In this document: piece by piece, positions 13,451 to 19,947 of the stretch
Position numbering within the stretch: the first letter of the stretch is position 1
Layout of the letters: each line of letters opens with the position of its first letter
IMG/VR virus record: IMGVR_UViG_3300030118_002996
Coordinates: 1 to 23,990 of that record
Direction: 5' to 3' (one strand)
Length of the DNA: 23,990 nt
Origin: a virus
Notes under the pieces: model-generated
Told to the model about the DNA's origin: nothing
What the model saw: the letters and a program-made list of their open reading frames with translations, nothing else
Database searches by the model: none
Program-made: the position numbers and the translations under genes

Positions 13451-14321
13451 ATCAGAGAAGCCACATTTTGAAGTCATGGACATTACACCAGACATGGCAA
13501 AAAAAATACTTACTCACAGAAACAAGAACAACAGGGGTCTTAAATATACCAACCTCGCAAGACTTACCAAAGCTATTGAGAATGGTGAATGGAAAGTAAC
13601 AAATCAAGGCATAGCTTTTGACAAAGATGGCAACTTAATTGATGGTCAGCATAGACTTGCTGCCATATTGCAGAGCCGTAAAACTGTGAAGATGCTAGTT
13701 GCAACCAACATGGATGCTGGAATCTTTGATGTTGTAGATACTGGATCTAAAAGAACAATCGGTGATGCTTTAGATATTCTCGGATCTGAAGATGGCCGAA
13801 CTATTTCTGGAGCTCTAAAAATTACCTATTGTTATTATCATCATCCAGACAGGACATGGGGTGGTAATTCAATTTCCATGCCCTCTGCTCCTGAGATTGC
13901 AAAAGTTTATTCAGAAAGACAAGAAGAGATCGAGGCTTTGCTTTCAGTAATAAAGAAAAAACGCAAAAACTTTAAATGTTTTTCAAATAGTCTTGGATTA
14001 GCAGTAACTTTGCTTTGCATGGATGCGGGTTGGTCTGATATACAACTTTGGGAGTTTTGGGATGCTGTTACTGTTGGAGCAAATTTATCTCCTGAGAGTG
14101 TTGTTCTTTCCTTTAGAAATCAACTTTCAGATCCATATTTTAGAAAGAGACATTATGGAACACAAAGATACATCCTTAATGCTTTTATAAAATGCTTTAA
14201 CCAGTATGTGCAAAATGAACCTATGGTCAAATTCGTTGCACCAAAACATGACACCAAACTGTATAAGGTACAAAAACCAAAAAAACAACAAACATCAATC
14301 TTAGAGGTAATTAAAAAATGA
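13410..14321 (+). CDS. DGQHR-motif protein, ParB/Srx-like fold
   Basis: Start chosen at ATG 13410 (303 residues; MESKHLHPLAGSN), giving a 41-base overlap with the exonuclease. ATG 13476 (MDITPDMAKKIL) is the alternative, but it removes FEV of the F-x-V-x-x-ITP-x-MA motif seen in related phage proteins. DGQHRLAAI (78-86) is the ParB/sulfiredoxin-like signature, preceded by IAFDKDGNLI. The rest is helical and aromatic with GSKRTIGDALDILG (about 109-122). Members are common in actinophages and marine phages near replication genes; whether they bind DNA or nucleotides is unproven. ATGA overlap with the annealing gene follows. Confidence 0.75.
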   Translation: MESKHLHPLAGSNESEKPHFEVMDITPDMAKKILTHRNKNNRGLKYTNLARLTKAIENGEWKVTNQGIAFDKDGNLIDGQHRLAAILQSRKTVKMLVATNMDAGIFDVVDTGSKRTIGDALDILGSEDGRTISGALKITYCYYHHPDRTWGGNSISMPSAPEIAKVYSERQEEIEALLSVIKKKRKNFKCFSNSLGLAVTLLCMDAGWSDIQLWEFWDAVTVGANLSPESVVLSFRNQLSDPYFRKRHYGTQRYILNAFIKCFNQYVQNEPMVKFVAPKHDTKLYKVQKPKKQQTSILEVIKK

Positions 14322-14962
14322 CAATCTCAACAATGGAAAGACCAAATCTTGAAAACGTCATCAAGAATGAAGATGTTTATGAGAAAGCTGGCCGCAAATA
14401 TTGCAAATGGTCAAGAATTGCATATTATCTAAATAATTATGCAAAAGGCTGGAATTTCCAACTAAAACTCAACTCAGAATCGCCTACAAGCCCTTCCTTT
14501 TTTGATGCGGTATGGAAAGCACCTGACGGATCTGGCTATTTGATGTGCTATTTCACAGATCCAAATGGCGGTGAAACTGGTTTGTTTCCCTATGCCATTA
14601 TGGACAATCGCAACAATCCCATCAAAATTGACAGGATTTCTGCAAGGGATATATCAGATTCACACCGCAGAGCTTTGGCCGCCTGTGCTGCTTTTACCTT
14701 TTCTCTGGGTTATGAGCTATGGGCATTTAATGAAGTTGCAAGTGTAACTGAACAACAAAAGCCACACAAAGCAAGATCAGCACAGCCCATACAAAATGTC
14801 TTTATTGCTGCAAAAACAGCTATCGAAAAAGAGACAGACCTACAGCGGTTGTTATCGCATGAAACAAATTTAGAAGTGCGATATACTCAAGGAAAAATCA
14901 CTCAGGATGAATATACAGTTCTTAGTGATTTAGTAACTACAAAAAAAACTGAACTAGCCTAA
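14318..14962 (+). CDS. Single-strand annealing protein, DUF1071/Sak-like
   Basis: 214 residues. Conserved features: GRKYCKWSRIAYYLNNYAKG (25-44), the strand GSGYLMCYF, PYAIMDNRNNPIKIDRI (91-107), and ARDISDSHRRALAACAAFTF (109-128) followed by SLGYELWA (129-136). This order, with a central M-D-x-R-N and a helix before G-L/Y-ELWA, is the DUF1071 family, which belongs to the Rad52-like annealing proteins. It would anneal complementary strands made by the exonuclease upstream. Residues after 150 are a helical, charged extension likely for partner contact. The operon order exonuclease, DGQHR, SSAP, SSB-like is consistent. Confidence 0.75.
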   Translation: MTISTMERPNLENVIKNEDVYEKAGRKYCKWSRIAYYLNNYAKGWNFQLKLNSESPTSPSFFDAVWKAPDGSGYLMCYFTDPNGGETGLFPYAIMDNRNNPIKIDRISARDISDSHRRALAACAAFTFSLGYELWAFNEVASVTEQQKPHKARSAQPIQNVFIAAKTAIEKETDLQRLLSHETNLEVRYTQGKITQDEYTVLSDLVTTKKTELA

Positions 14963-15180
14963 TGACAGTCACTGAAACTCAGTACTTAACTACTCAACAA
15001 TTAGCAGAAAGGTATGGGCTTAGTCCTAATACCATCAAAAGTTGGCGGGCTAGAGAATATGGCCCTGAGTATTATGAGCTTCCTTTTGTTGCTTTTGGTA
15101 CTCCCAAAATTAGATACCAACTACACAAAGTCCTCGCATGGGAAGAGGCAAACGAAATCACCCCTATCAAACCTTTTTAA
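14962..15180 (+). CDS. Small helix-turn-helix DNA-binding protein (excisionase/MerR type)
   Basis: 72 residues, TAATG-coupled to the annealing gene. The segment YLTTQQLAERYGLSPNTIKS plus WRAREYGPEYY (residues 8-38) is an HTH_17-type helix-turn-helix with the W-R-x-x-x-G-P wing typical of excisionase-like regulators. The end (YQLHKVLAWEEANEI) matches the standard helix following the wing. No integrase is in the window, so a regulatory role is as likely as excision. Confidence 0.75.
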   Translation: MTVTETQYLTTQQLAERYGLSPNTIKSWRAREYGPEYYELPFVAFGTPKIRYQLHKVLAWEEANEITPIKPF

Positions 15181-15182
15181 CA

Positions 15183-15527
15183 ATGGCAAACACCCCAGCT
15201 TTTATGGCAAAACTTAGAATTGTTGGCAATAATAGCCAAAATCAAAATGCTCCAGAAAAAAATGTAATTATAGATTTCACCTGTGAAGAGGGTGAAAAAG
15301 CTGCAAAGTGGATTTTGCAAGCTGTAGATAATGCAAAAATGGATGGCACAAAAATTCGTGTTTATAAGAGTAAATCAGATTATGATGAGGTCGCTGGATT
15401 TTCGCTTTGGGGCGGCATGTGGGGCAACACTGGCAGAATACAGCCTATGCCTCACAAAGAAGCCTCTGAGAGGACTGTAAATGTACAAGCGAACCAGCCT
15501 GAGCTACCAGATGATCTCCCTTTTTAA
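15183..15527 (+). CDS. SSB-like protein with DDLPF C-terminal tip
   Basis: 114 residues from ATG 15183, two bases after the previous stop; ATG 15204 (MAKLRIVGNN) is possible. The body has alternating strands (KNVIIDFTCEEGEKAAKWIL, DGTKIRVYKSKSDYDEVAGF) that could be an OB-like fold, but I see no clear match to canonical SSB. The last residues ELPDDLPF copy the SSB tip (DDIPF), the short acidic peptide with terminal Phe by which SSB recruits partners. Placed next to the annealing protein it is probably the phage single-strand binding protein, or a mimic of the host SSB tip. Confidence 0.55.
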   Translation: MANTPAFMAKLRIVGNNSQNQNAPEKNVIIDFTCEEGEKAAKWILQAVDNAKMDGTKIRVYKSKSDYDEVAGFSLWGGMWGNTGRIQPMPHKEASERTVNVQANQPELPDDLPF

Positions 15528-15530
15528 ATT

Positions 15531-15701
15531 ATGAAAACTATAACTTTTCCTGTTAATCCTTATATTGGTCAAATTTATTATTCACCAGATAATGATAAAA
15601 CCTTTGAGTTTTTAGAAGTGACAAGGACAGATGAATTAACTGGAATTGTTGAGGAATCTGGAGTCTGGTTTGATATAACAGACAGAGATTTAGTCCCTTA
15701 A
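15531..15701 (+). CDS. 56-aa acidic hypothetical
   Basis: ATG three bases after the SSB-like stop; TAA at 15699-15701. The product MKTITFPVNPYIGQIYYSPD, NDKTFEFLEVTRTDELTGIV, EESGVWFDITDRDLVP has beta-strand character with aromatic and acidic residues and loosely resembles the 44-aa product at 7683-7817. It is the last intact gene of the rightward early operon. Function unknown. Confidence 0.6.
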   Translation: MKTITFPVNPYIGQIYYSPDNDKTFEFLEVTRTDELTGIVEESGVWFDITDRDLVP

Positions 15702-15912
15702 AGGTAGAGGCATGACGATCTATGATTCCAAGATCAAAAGCTGCTCTTTTACAATTTTGAGGTCTATTGCCCTTATTGCCTAGCTTGTGACTGTGTCAAT
15801 CCAGCACATCAACTTTGTAAAAAGATATGAGTTCCCTTCGAGGATTGCTAAGTGGGCAAAAGGTCAAAATCCCTAATAGGCTTAGTAATAAGCATAACAG
15901 TCAGTAAGTCCT
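15702..15912. other. 211-bp convergent gap with a Cys-rich ORF lacking a start
   Basis: Between the rightward operon and the leftward NblA-like gene. On the plus strand 15726-15830 is open in one frame and ends KKI-stop, encoding FYNFEVYCPYCLACDCVNPA. This CPYC..CDC arrangement looks like a real zinc ribbon, but no ATG, GTG or TTG opens the frame and TGA precedes it, so it may be a broken gene. A short hairpin GCTTA/TAAGC lies near 15881-15894 without a clear T-run, a poor terminator candidate. Nothing else is evident. Confidence 0.35.
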
Positions 15913-16197
15913 CTATTTTTTATTAAATAAAACATACATCAAGCGACTAATAAAAGTTGCTTTTTTTTTGGTTTGTTTTTCTTCTAATTTAAAAATATAA
16001 TCTTGCTGGTCACAAATTATTTCAAGTGCCATACTAATAAAATGTCCCTGCTTACAACCTGTTCTAAGTAATTCGATTGCATATTCTCTTAATTCTTTTT
16101 TGTCGTTTTGTTTATTTATTTTTTGAATTTGTTTCTCTAGCTCAAACTCTTCCTCAAGACTCATCTTGGAGTTGAGAGCTTTTATTATCTGTCTCAT
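15913..16197 (-). CDS. NblA-like protein (phycobilisome degradation adaptor family)
   Basis: 94 residues; ATG overlaps the upstream stop (AAATGA). Residues about 12-60 (MSLEEEFELEKQIQKINKQN, KKELREYAIELLRTGCKQGH) follow the NblA pattern: a SLExEF start, a turn, then a second helix with the EYxxELLR run that matches E-F-L-V-x-L-Y-R in NblA. NblA is about 60 residues and bridges phycobilisomes to Clp protease. This version has an 11-residue N-terminal addition and a C-terminal basic extension (KQTKKKATFISRLMYVLFNK). Similarity is judged by eye. If right, it indicates a phycobilisome-bearing host; if wrong, it is a short helical hairpin protein of unknown role. Confidence 0.45.
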   Translation of the reverse strand: MRQIIKALNSKMSLEEEFELEKQIQKINKQNDKKELREYAIELLRTGCKQGHFISMALEIICDQQDYIFKLEEKQTKKKATFISRLMYVLFNKK

Positions 16198-16355
16198 TTG
16201 ACTGGGAATAGCTTTTCTTCAATCATCTTGACTATGGCATCGTCCACGTCATTATCTGATTTTGCTGCCAAATCTTGTAAGAGTGACAAACAAGCTCTCC
16301 GTAAAGATTCCGATTTTCCGAACTTGATGAAAAGATTTATAAGAAATTTTGACAT
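16194..16355 (-). CDS. 53-aa hypothetical, upstream of NblA-like gene
   Basis: ATG at 16355, TGA overlapping the next ATG. The product MSKFLINLFIKFGKSESLRR, ACLSLLQDLAAKSDNDVDDA, IVKMIEEKLFPVK is helical, with an amphipathic first helix that may touch membrane. It reads like the small helical proteins that accompany phage lysis or early genes. No family recognised. The coupling means it is co-translated with the NblA-like gene. Confidence 0.65.
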   Translation of the reverse strand: MSKFLINLFIKFGKSESLRRACLSLLQDLAAKSDNDVDDAIVKMIEEKLFPVK

Positions 16356-16389
16356 TTGTTTTGGTGTTCTTTTTCAAACATACCAAAAA

Positions 16390-16551
16390 TTATTGAATCT
16401 TGCCTTCTAAACGACTAACCGCCTGACTAAGGCTATTTAATCTATTATAAATATCAATAATTGTTTTTTCTCTTCTATTGCTCATGTTGGAAAGAACCAT
16501 GACAAACGCTGTTGCTGCCGCACCAATTAACGCTGCTTGAACCTCTGGCAT
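16390..16551 (-). CDS. 53-aa single-TM protein, holin-like
   Basis: ATG at 16551 and TAA at 16392..16390. Residues 4-20 (VQAALIGAAATAFVMVL) form one membrane segment, followed by basic SNMSNRREKT and a helix with heptad-like spacing (IIDIYNRLNSLSQAVSRLEG) ending in KIQ. A short N-terminal membrane segment plus charged coiled tail is a frequent build for small holins or lysis accessory proteins, but the sequence alone does not prove this. It heads the leftward three-gene unit and is divergent from the membrane protein at 16598 with a 46-bp gap. Confidence 0.6.
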   Translation of the reverse strand: MPEVQAALIGAAATAFVMVLSNMSNRREKTIIDIYNRLNSLSQAVSRLEGKIQ

Positions 16552-16597
16552 TGCTTTAATCTGTAATTATGCCTATTATTGCTAATAAAACTATACT

Positions 16598-17023
16598 ATG
16601 GCAGATAAAACAACAGAAAAAGAGCAAAAAATACAACAAACAGAGGATGATAAACCAGATTATCAAGAAAAAATAATGTTTTTAGTTAGCACTACTGCTC
16701 AAGGAGCTATCCTTGCATGGTGTCTTATAGTTTTGTCGCTTGGGTATATAAAGCTTCCTAATAAATTAGGAAATTTAGAAATTCCAGATCAGCCAAGAGT
16801 GGACTCGACTTTTGCTGCGGGGTTACTGGGTAACATCCTTGCTGGCTGGGGTGTTTCTGTAGGGGCTGCTAGTAGTGCAAAAAAGAAAAAGAAAGAAAGT
16901 GAAACAGCAAATAGTGTCGGCAACTCCTCTGGACAGCAGACTATAATAATTAGGCAGCCAATAGAATTAATAACAAGTAAACCAGAAGTCGTAAAAGTAG
17001 AACCTACAAAACCAAAACCATGA
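16598..17023 (+). CDS. Two-TM membrane protein (holin-like candidate)
   Basis: 141 residues. A charged N-terminus (MADKTTEKEQKIQQTEDDKP) precedes two hydrophobic segments, about residues 30-48 (STTAQGAILAWCLIVLSLGY) and 69-88 (AAGLLGNILAGWGVSVGAAS), then a basic KKKKKES run and a polar Pro/Lys tail. The layout is compatible with a holin or a small inner-membrane protein; no enzyme motif is seen. The next gene starts within its stop (CATGAAA), and both neighbours downstream are exported proteins, so the unit looks like an envelope-directed set. No Shine-Dalgarno is obvious. Confidence 0.7.
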   Translation: MADKTTEKEQKIQQTEDDKPDYQEKIMFLVSTTAQGAILAWCLIVLSLGYIKLPNKLGNLEIPDQPRVDSTFAAGLLGNILAGWGVSVGAASSAKKKKKESETANSVGNSSGQQTIIIRQPIELITSKPEVVKVEPTKPKP

Positions 17024-17385
17024 AAAAATTTATTATTTTAGCTTTTTTCTTCACAAGTCCAGTATTTGCAAATGGGACTCCAACTTGGACTACTGGCTCA
17101 AGTAATCGTACAGAGAATACTACTCAGACAATAACCCGCAGCGTTGTCACAGAAAAATATGGGGCTGCAATTAATTCTTGGGAAGCTTCAAATATAGAAG
17201 TAACCTCTGCTAGTTCTGGAGGAATTGCTCATTCTGATGCAATATTTACACCAAAAACTGTAACTGACGATTGGTCTTTATCCATTACTACAAGAGCAGC
17301 AAGTCAAATGATTGAAAAAATTACACAGAATGACTCGATCACAACTACTAGCGTTATCACTTCTCTCAGCGTCTTTAGTCAGTAG
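17020..17385 (+). CDS. Exported protein, unknown
   Basis: 121 residues. A signal peptide is clear: MKKFIILAFFFTSPVFA (1-17), with a likely cut before NGTPTW. The mature part is Thr/Ser-rich with beta-strand character (ENTTQTITRSVVTEKYGAAI, DDWSLSITTRAASQMIEKIT), as in small secreted or outer-surface phage proteins. No family recognised. Its 3' end overlaps the signal peptide region of the next gene in another frame. It may act on the cell envelope during lysis or exclusion, as inferred from export only. Confidence 0.7.
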   Translation: MKKFIILAFFFTSPVFANGTPTWTTGSSNRTENTTQTITRSVVTEKYGAAINSWEASNIEVTSASSGGIAHSDAIFTPKTVTDDWSLSITTRAASQMIEKITQNDSITTTSVITSLSVFSQ

Positions 17386-17890
17386 CTCAGTTTTAGCAGA
17401 GGGTGAGACTGATGTAATTGCTCAACCCAATGCTGTAGGTAATTCATCAATAATTAATCAAAACATGAATATAAATCAAGGAGCTACAAGCAAGAATCAG
17501 TTTGGAAATTTAGTTTGCTCACAACCTAGTATGAGCTTTACCCCTTTTTATACTGGTAATGATGCTCAAGGTGAAGAGACATACAGCATAAATGAAGGAT
17601 GGGGCGGTCAAATTTCTTTTATGATTCCTTTAGGAGCTAATAATAAAATCTGTTCAGACTTAGCAGCCGTAAAGCTAAAATTAGCCAAAGAAGAATTAAG
17701 CAAAAATATATACGATAAAAATCTTGTAAGGGTTTTGAAGTGTTCACAACTCCATGCTTCGGGATATATGATAAATCCTAATTCAGAGTATGCTTATCTT
17801 TGTGCAGATGTAATAAATATAAGAGCTTACGTTAGAGCTAATCCTGAGATTTTTTCTTCAGAGAAGAAACCTCTTTCTTCAAAACCTTAG
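17330..17890 (+). CDS. Exported Cys-containing protein, unknown
   Basis: 186 residues from ATG 17330; TTG 17312 would add six residues (LKKLHR) and give a more basic N-terminus, so it is a serious alternative. The signal peptide is MTRSQLLALSLLSASLVSSS plus VLA, with a likely cut before EGETD. The mature part has repeated Asn (NSSIINQNMNINQGATSKNQ), then an aromatic strand region (TPFYTGNDAQGEETYSINEG) and four Cys that could form disulfides (LVCSQPS, KICSDLA, LKCSQLH, YLCADVI). The final 53 bases overlap the convergent 163-aa gene. Function unknown. Confidence 0.7.
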   Translation: MTRSQLLALSLLSASLVSSSVLAEGETDVIAQPNAVGNSSIINQNMNINQGATSKNQFGNLVCSQPSMSFTPFYTGNDAQGEETYSINEGWGGQISFMIPLGANNKICSDLAAVKLKLAKEELSKNIYDKNLVRVLKCSQLHASGYMINPNSEYAYLCADVINIRAYVRANPEIFSSEKKPLSSKP

Positions 17891-18329
17891 TAATTATTTT
17901 TTTGAATATTTTTTTAAGTTGAGCAACCACAGCTTGAGCAGCGATTCCTCCAGCTACTGTAACCACTGATGCTGTACCAGCCGCAACAACAGAGCTTGCT
18001 ATTACTTCGGGTGCTGGAATGGGAAACTCGCCCCAAAATGGTATATTGAAAGTACCTATAGTTTCTACATTTGAAGTATCTTCTAAGTTTTTTGGGAGGT
18101 TCAGCGGTATCTCTTCTTGCTTTATACCTTTTACTTCCTCGCCTTGCTCCTTTTCTTCTTCAGAAGTTTTTGCCCGATCTTCTTCCAAACCCGACTGAAC
18201 TTGTTCCAGACTTGGGAGTAACAAAGGATCTAAAAAAGGTTCTTCCGCTAAAGGGGGATAAAATATTGTTTTAGGTGGATTGAGTATATTGTTTGTGTCT
18301 GGTAAGTTTGGGTAGTATATATCGTTCAT
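17838..18329 (-). CDS. Protein with acidic middle and hydrophobic C-terminal segment
   Basis: 163 residues; I use ATG 18329 since the codon before it is TTG. The N-terminus is Pro/Leu-rich (MNDIYYPNLPDTNNILNPPK), the middle very acidic (SGLEEDRAKTSEEEKEQGEE), then FWGEFPIPAPEVIAS leads to a hydrophobic stretch AAGTASVVTVAGGIAAQAVV (about 117-136) and a basic amphipathic tail. The segment GEFPIPAPEV...VVAAGTAS resembles virion or tail-module proteins seen in marine cyanophages, as far as I recall. It overlaps the opposing exported-protein gene by 53 bp. The opposite strand's hydrophobic ORF (18071-18274) is an antisense shadow. Confidence 0.65.
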   Translation of the reverse strand: MNDIYYPNLPDTNNILNPPKTIFYPPLAEEPFLDPLLLPSLEQVQSGLEEDRAKTSEEEKEQGEEVKGIKQEEIPLNLPKNLEDTSNVETIGTFNIPFWGEFPIPAPEVIASSVVAAGTASVVTVAGGIAAQAVVAQLKKIFKKIITKVLKKEVSSLKKKSQD

Positions 18330-18368
18330 CAATGTTAAGAGAAATTTTAATTAAATTAGCAGCCCCCC

Positions 18369-18599
18369 TTAGTTTGACTGTTCTTGCTTTGATTGTTGCT
18401 TTAGCTCCACTGTACCTGTTGGCTGGGATTCTTGTTCGATCTTCTTCAACAACATTTCCTTCGCCTGTAAACCGCCCTCAATCATTAAAATAGTTCTGTT
18501 AGCTTCAGCCAAAACTTTTTCTGCCTGTTCTTTTGTTTTAACTTGTCTTGCTAGTTCTTCCTTCCACTCAAGAATTTGCTTTTGAATAATGTTTTTCAT
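18369..18599 (-). CDS. 76-aa coiled-coil protein
   Basis: ATG at 18599, four bases after the tail-fibre stop (TAA at 18603-18605). The product MKNIIQKQILEWKEELARQV, KTKEQAEKVLAEANRTILMI, EGGLQAKEMLLKKIEQ is one long heptad-patterned helix with a polar Gln/Ser tail. Small coiled-coil proteins that follow tail-fibre genes are common in marine phages. It may be a structural or assembly partner of the fibre gene upstream; no specific family is known. Confidence 0.7.
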   Translation of the reverse strand: MKNIIQKQILEWKEELARQVKTKEQAEKVLAEANRTILMIEGGLQAKEMLLKKIEQESQPTGTVELKQQSKQEQSN

Positions 18600-18602
18600 A
18601 CT

Positions 18603-19928
18603 TTAGACGATAGTGTAAGTTTCACCAGAACCAACAGTAACAGTAACACCACTTGCAATTTCTATTGGCCCTGCACTCATGGCATTTTTGCCATTAGTTA
18701 CAGTATAGTTTGAAGTTATACTCTGAGCATTTTCATAAACAGCCCCACCCGCCACAGTTGCAGAAACATTTGTTAAATTTGCTCCACTAACTGCTGGCAA
18801 CGTAGATGGAAAACGTGCATCAGGGATTGTTCCAGATGATAGATTACTTGCATTTAAAGAAGATCCAGTAATATATCCAGCACCGTTTGTGATTGCGTTG
18901 TTATTAAGAGATATGTTTGCTGACCCATCAAAGCTAACCCCTGCAATAGTCCTTGCAGTTTCAAGGGCTGTCGCTGTCGCTGCATTTCCTGTTGTGTCCT
19001 GATTAAGAGTTCCAACGACAAAATCTAAAGTTCCGTCACCATCTTGGTATGTAACTGAAATTCCTGTCTCAGTGTTACCAGTGACCATCCCTCCGACAAT
19101 ATCTTGGACTTGCTCATTAGTTAAAGTCGCAGTTATAAACCCTGCTCCATTTGTTAATTGATTCGTATTTGTGACATTAGTTGCCCCTGTAGCAATTCCA
19201 TCTAATTTATTTTTGAGTGTAGTTGTAAAGTTATTATCTGTTTGACTGGCAACAACGAAATCAAGAGTTCCGTCACCGTCTTGGTAAGTAACAGAAATAC
19301 CAGTTTCCGTATTACCAGAAACCATGCCACCGACAATATCTTGAACTTGTTCATTTGTCAGAGTTGCTGTGATATATCCAGCCCCATTTGTGATGGCATT
19401 ATTATTTAAAGATATATTTGCTGTACCATCAAACGAAACTCCAGCTATGGTTCTTGCAGTTTCCAAAGCTGTTGCAGTTGCCGCATTTCCTGTAGTGTCT
19501 TGATTCAAAGTTGCTACTCTTGCCGCTGCTAAAGTCCCCGAACTAATGTTTGAGGCATTTGTAGTATCGGTTGTTGCTGAAGTCGCAAGACCCAGCATAG
19601 TTCTTACCGCACTTGGAGCAATTTCTTCAATAATTCCAGCACCAGAACTATCTCTGCCTAAAAGTCGATCAGTTGCTGATACATTTTGAATTTTTGCATA
19701 AGTTACAGCATCATTATCTATAGTGAATGTCCCACCTGAGTTCGATACTGTAATATCGCCTTTATCACCATCATCAATCCCACCACCTGATATTTCAGCT
19801 ACAGAATTATCATCTTTTTTTGTAAATAACTTACCAGAATCTGTCCTGATGGCTATTTCACCAACTATTAAATCACTAGCACTTGGGTCACTACCGCTAC
19901 CAGTTTTTAGTTTAATTGTATTTGGCAT
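18603..19928 (-). CDS. Tail-fibre-like protein with two pairs of internal repeats
   Basis: 441 residues with a strong AGGAGG Shine-Dalgarno eight bases before the ATG. N-terminus MPNTIKLKTGSGSDPSASDL plus GEIAIRTDSGKLFTKKD is the usual attachment region of marine phage fibres. Internally, unit A (NQDTTGNAATATALETARTI ... NNNAITNGAGYIT) and unit B (LTNEQVQDIVGGMV ... GISVTYQDGDGTLDFVV) each occur twice in the order A-B-B-A. The C-terminus (TNGKNAMSAGPIEIASGVTV, TVGSGETYTIV) is shared with the gene cut at the right edge. It is probably a trimeric fibre for host binding; no chaperone domain is obvious. Confidence 0.8.
   Translation of the reverse strand: MPNTIKLKTGSGSDPSASDLIVGEIAIRTDSGKLFTKKDDNSVAEISGGGIDDGDKGDITVSNSGGTFTIDNDAVTYAKIQNVSATDRLLGRDSSGAGIIEEIAPSAVRTMLGLATSATTDTTNASNISSGTLAAARVATLNQDTTGNAATATALETARTIAGVSFDGTANISLNNNAITNGAGYITATLTNEQVQDIVGGMVSGNTETGISVTYQDGDGTLDFVVASQTDNNFTTTLKNKLDGIATGATNVTNTNQLTNGAGFITATLTNEQVQDIVGGMVTGNTETGISVTYQDGDGTLDFVVGTLNQDTTGNAATATALETARTIAGVSFDGSANISLNNNAITNGAGYITGSSLNASNLSSGTIPDARFPSTLPAVSGANLTNVSATVAGGAVYENAQSITSNYTVTNGKNAMSAGPIEIASGVTVTVGSGETYTIV
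18870..19520 (-). repeat. Protein-conserved, codon-scrambled repeat pairs within fibre gene
   Basis: Unit A copies lie near 18881-19020 and 19381-19510; unit B copies near 19015-19140 and 19255-19375. By eye, unit B copies differ at about twenty-odd of roughly 124 bases but only at about two residues (Ser/Thr and Tyr/Phe). Unit A copies differ at many third positions with very few residue changes. The changes are mostly synonymous. Confidence 0.7.
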
Positions 19929-19947
19929 GAGCTTTTACCTCCTAGCT

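Noticed and set aside
18071-18274. Plus-strand membrane-like ORF
   Set aside because: Antisense of Glu/Lys-rich coding in the 163-aa leftward gene; reads as Leu/Phe-rich by composition alone.
18332-18493. Plus-strand hydrophobic ORF (MLREILIKLAAPLSL...)
   Set aside because: It lies opposite the 76-aa coiled-coil gene, whose Leu/Lys/Glu-rich codons give hydrophobic residues on the other strand. No Shine-Dalgarno and no gene coupling support it.
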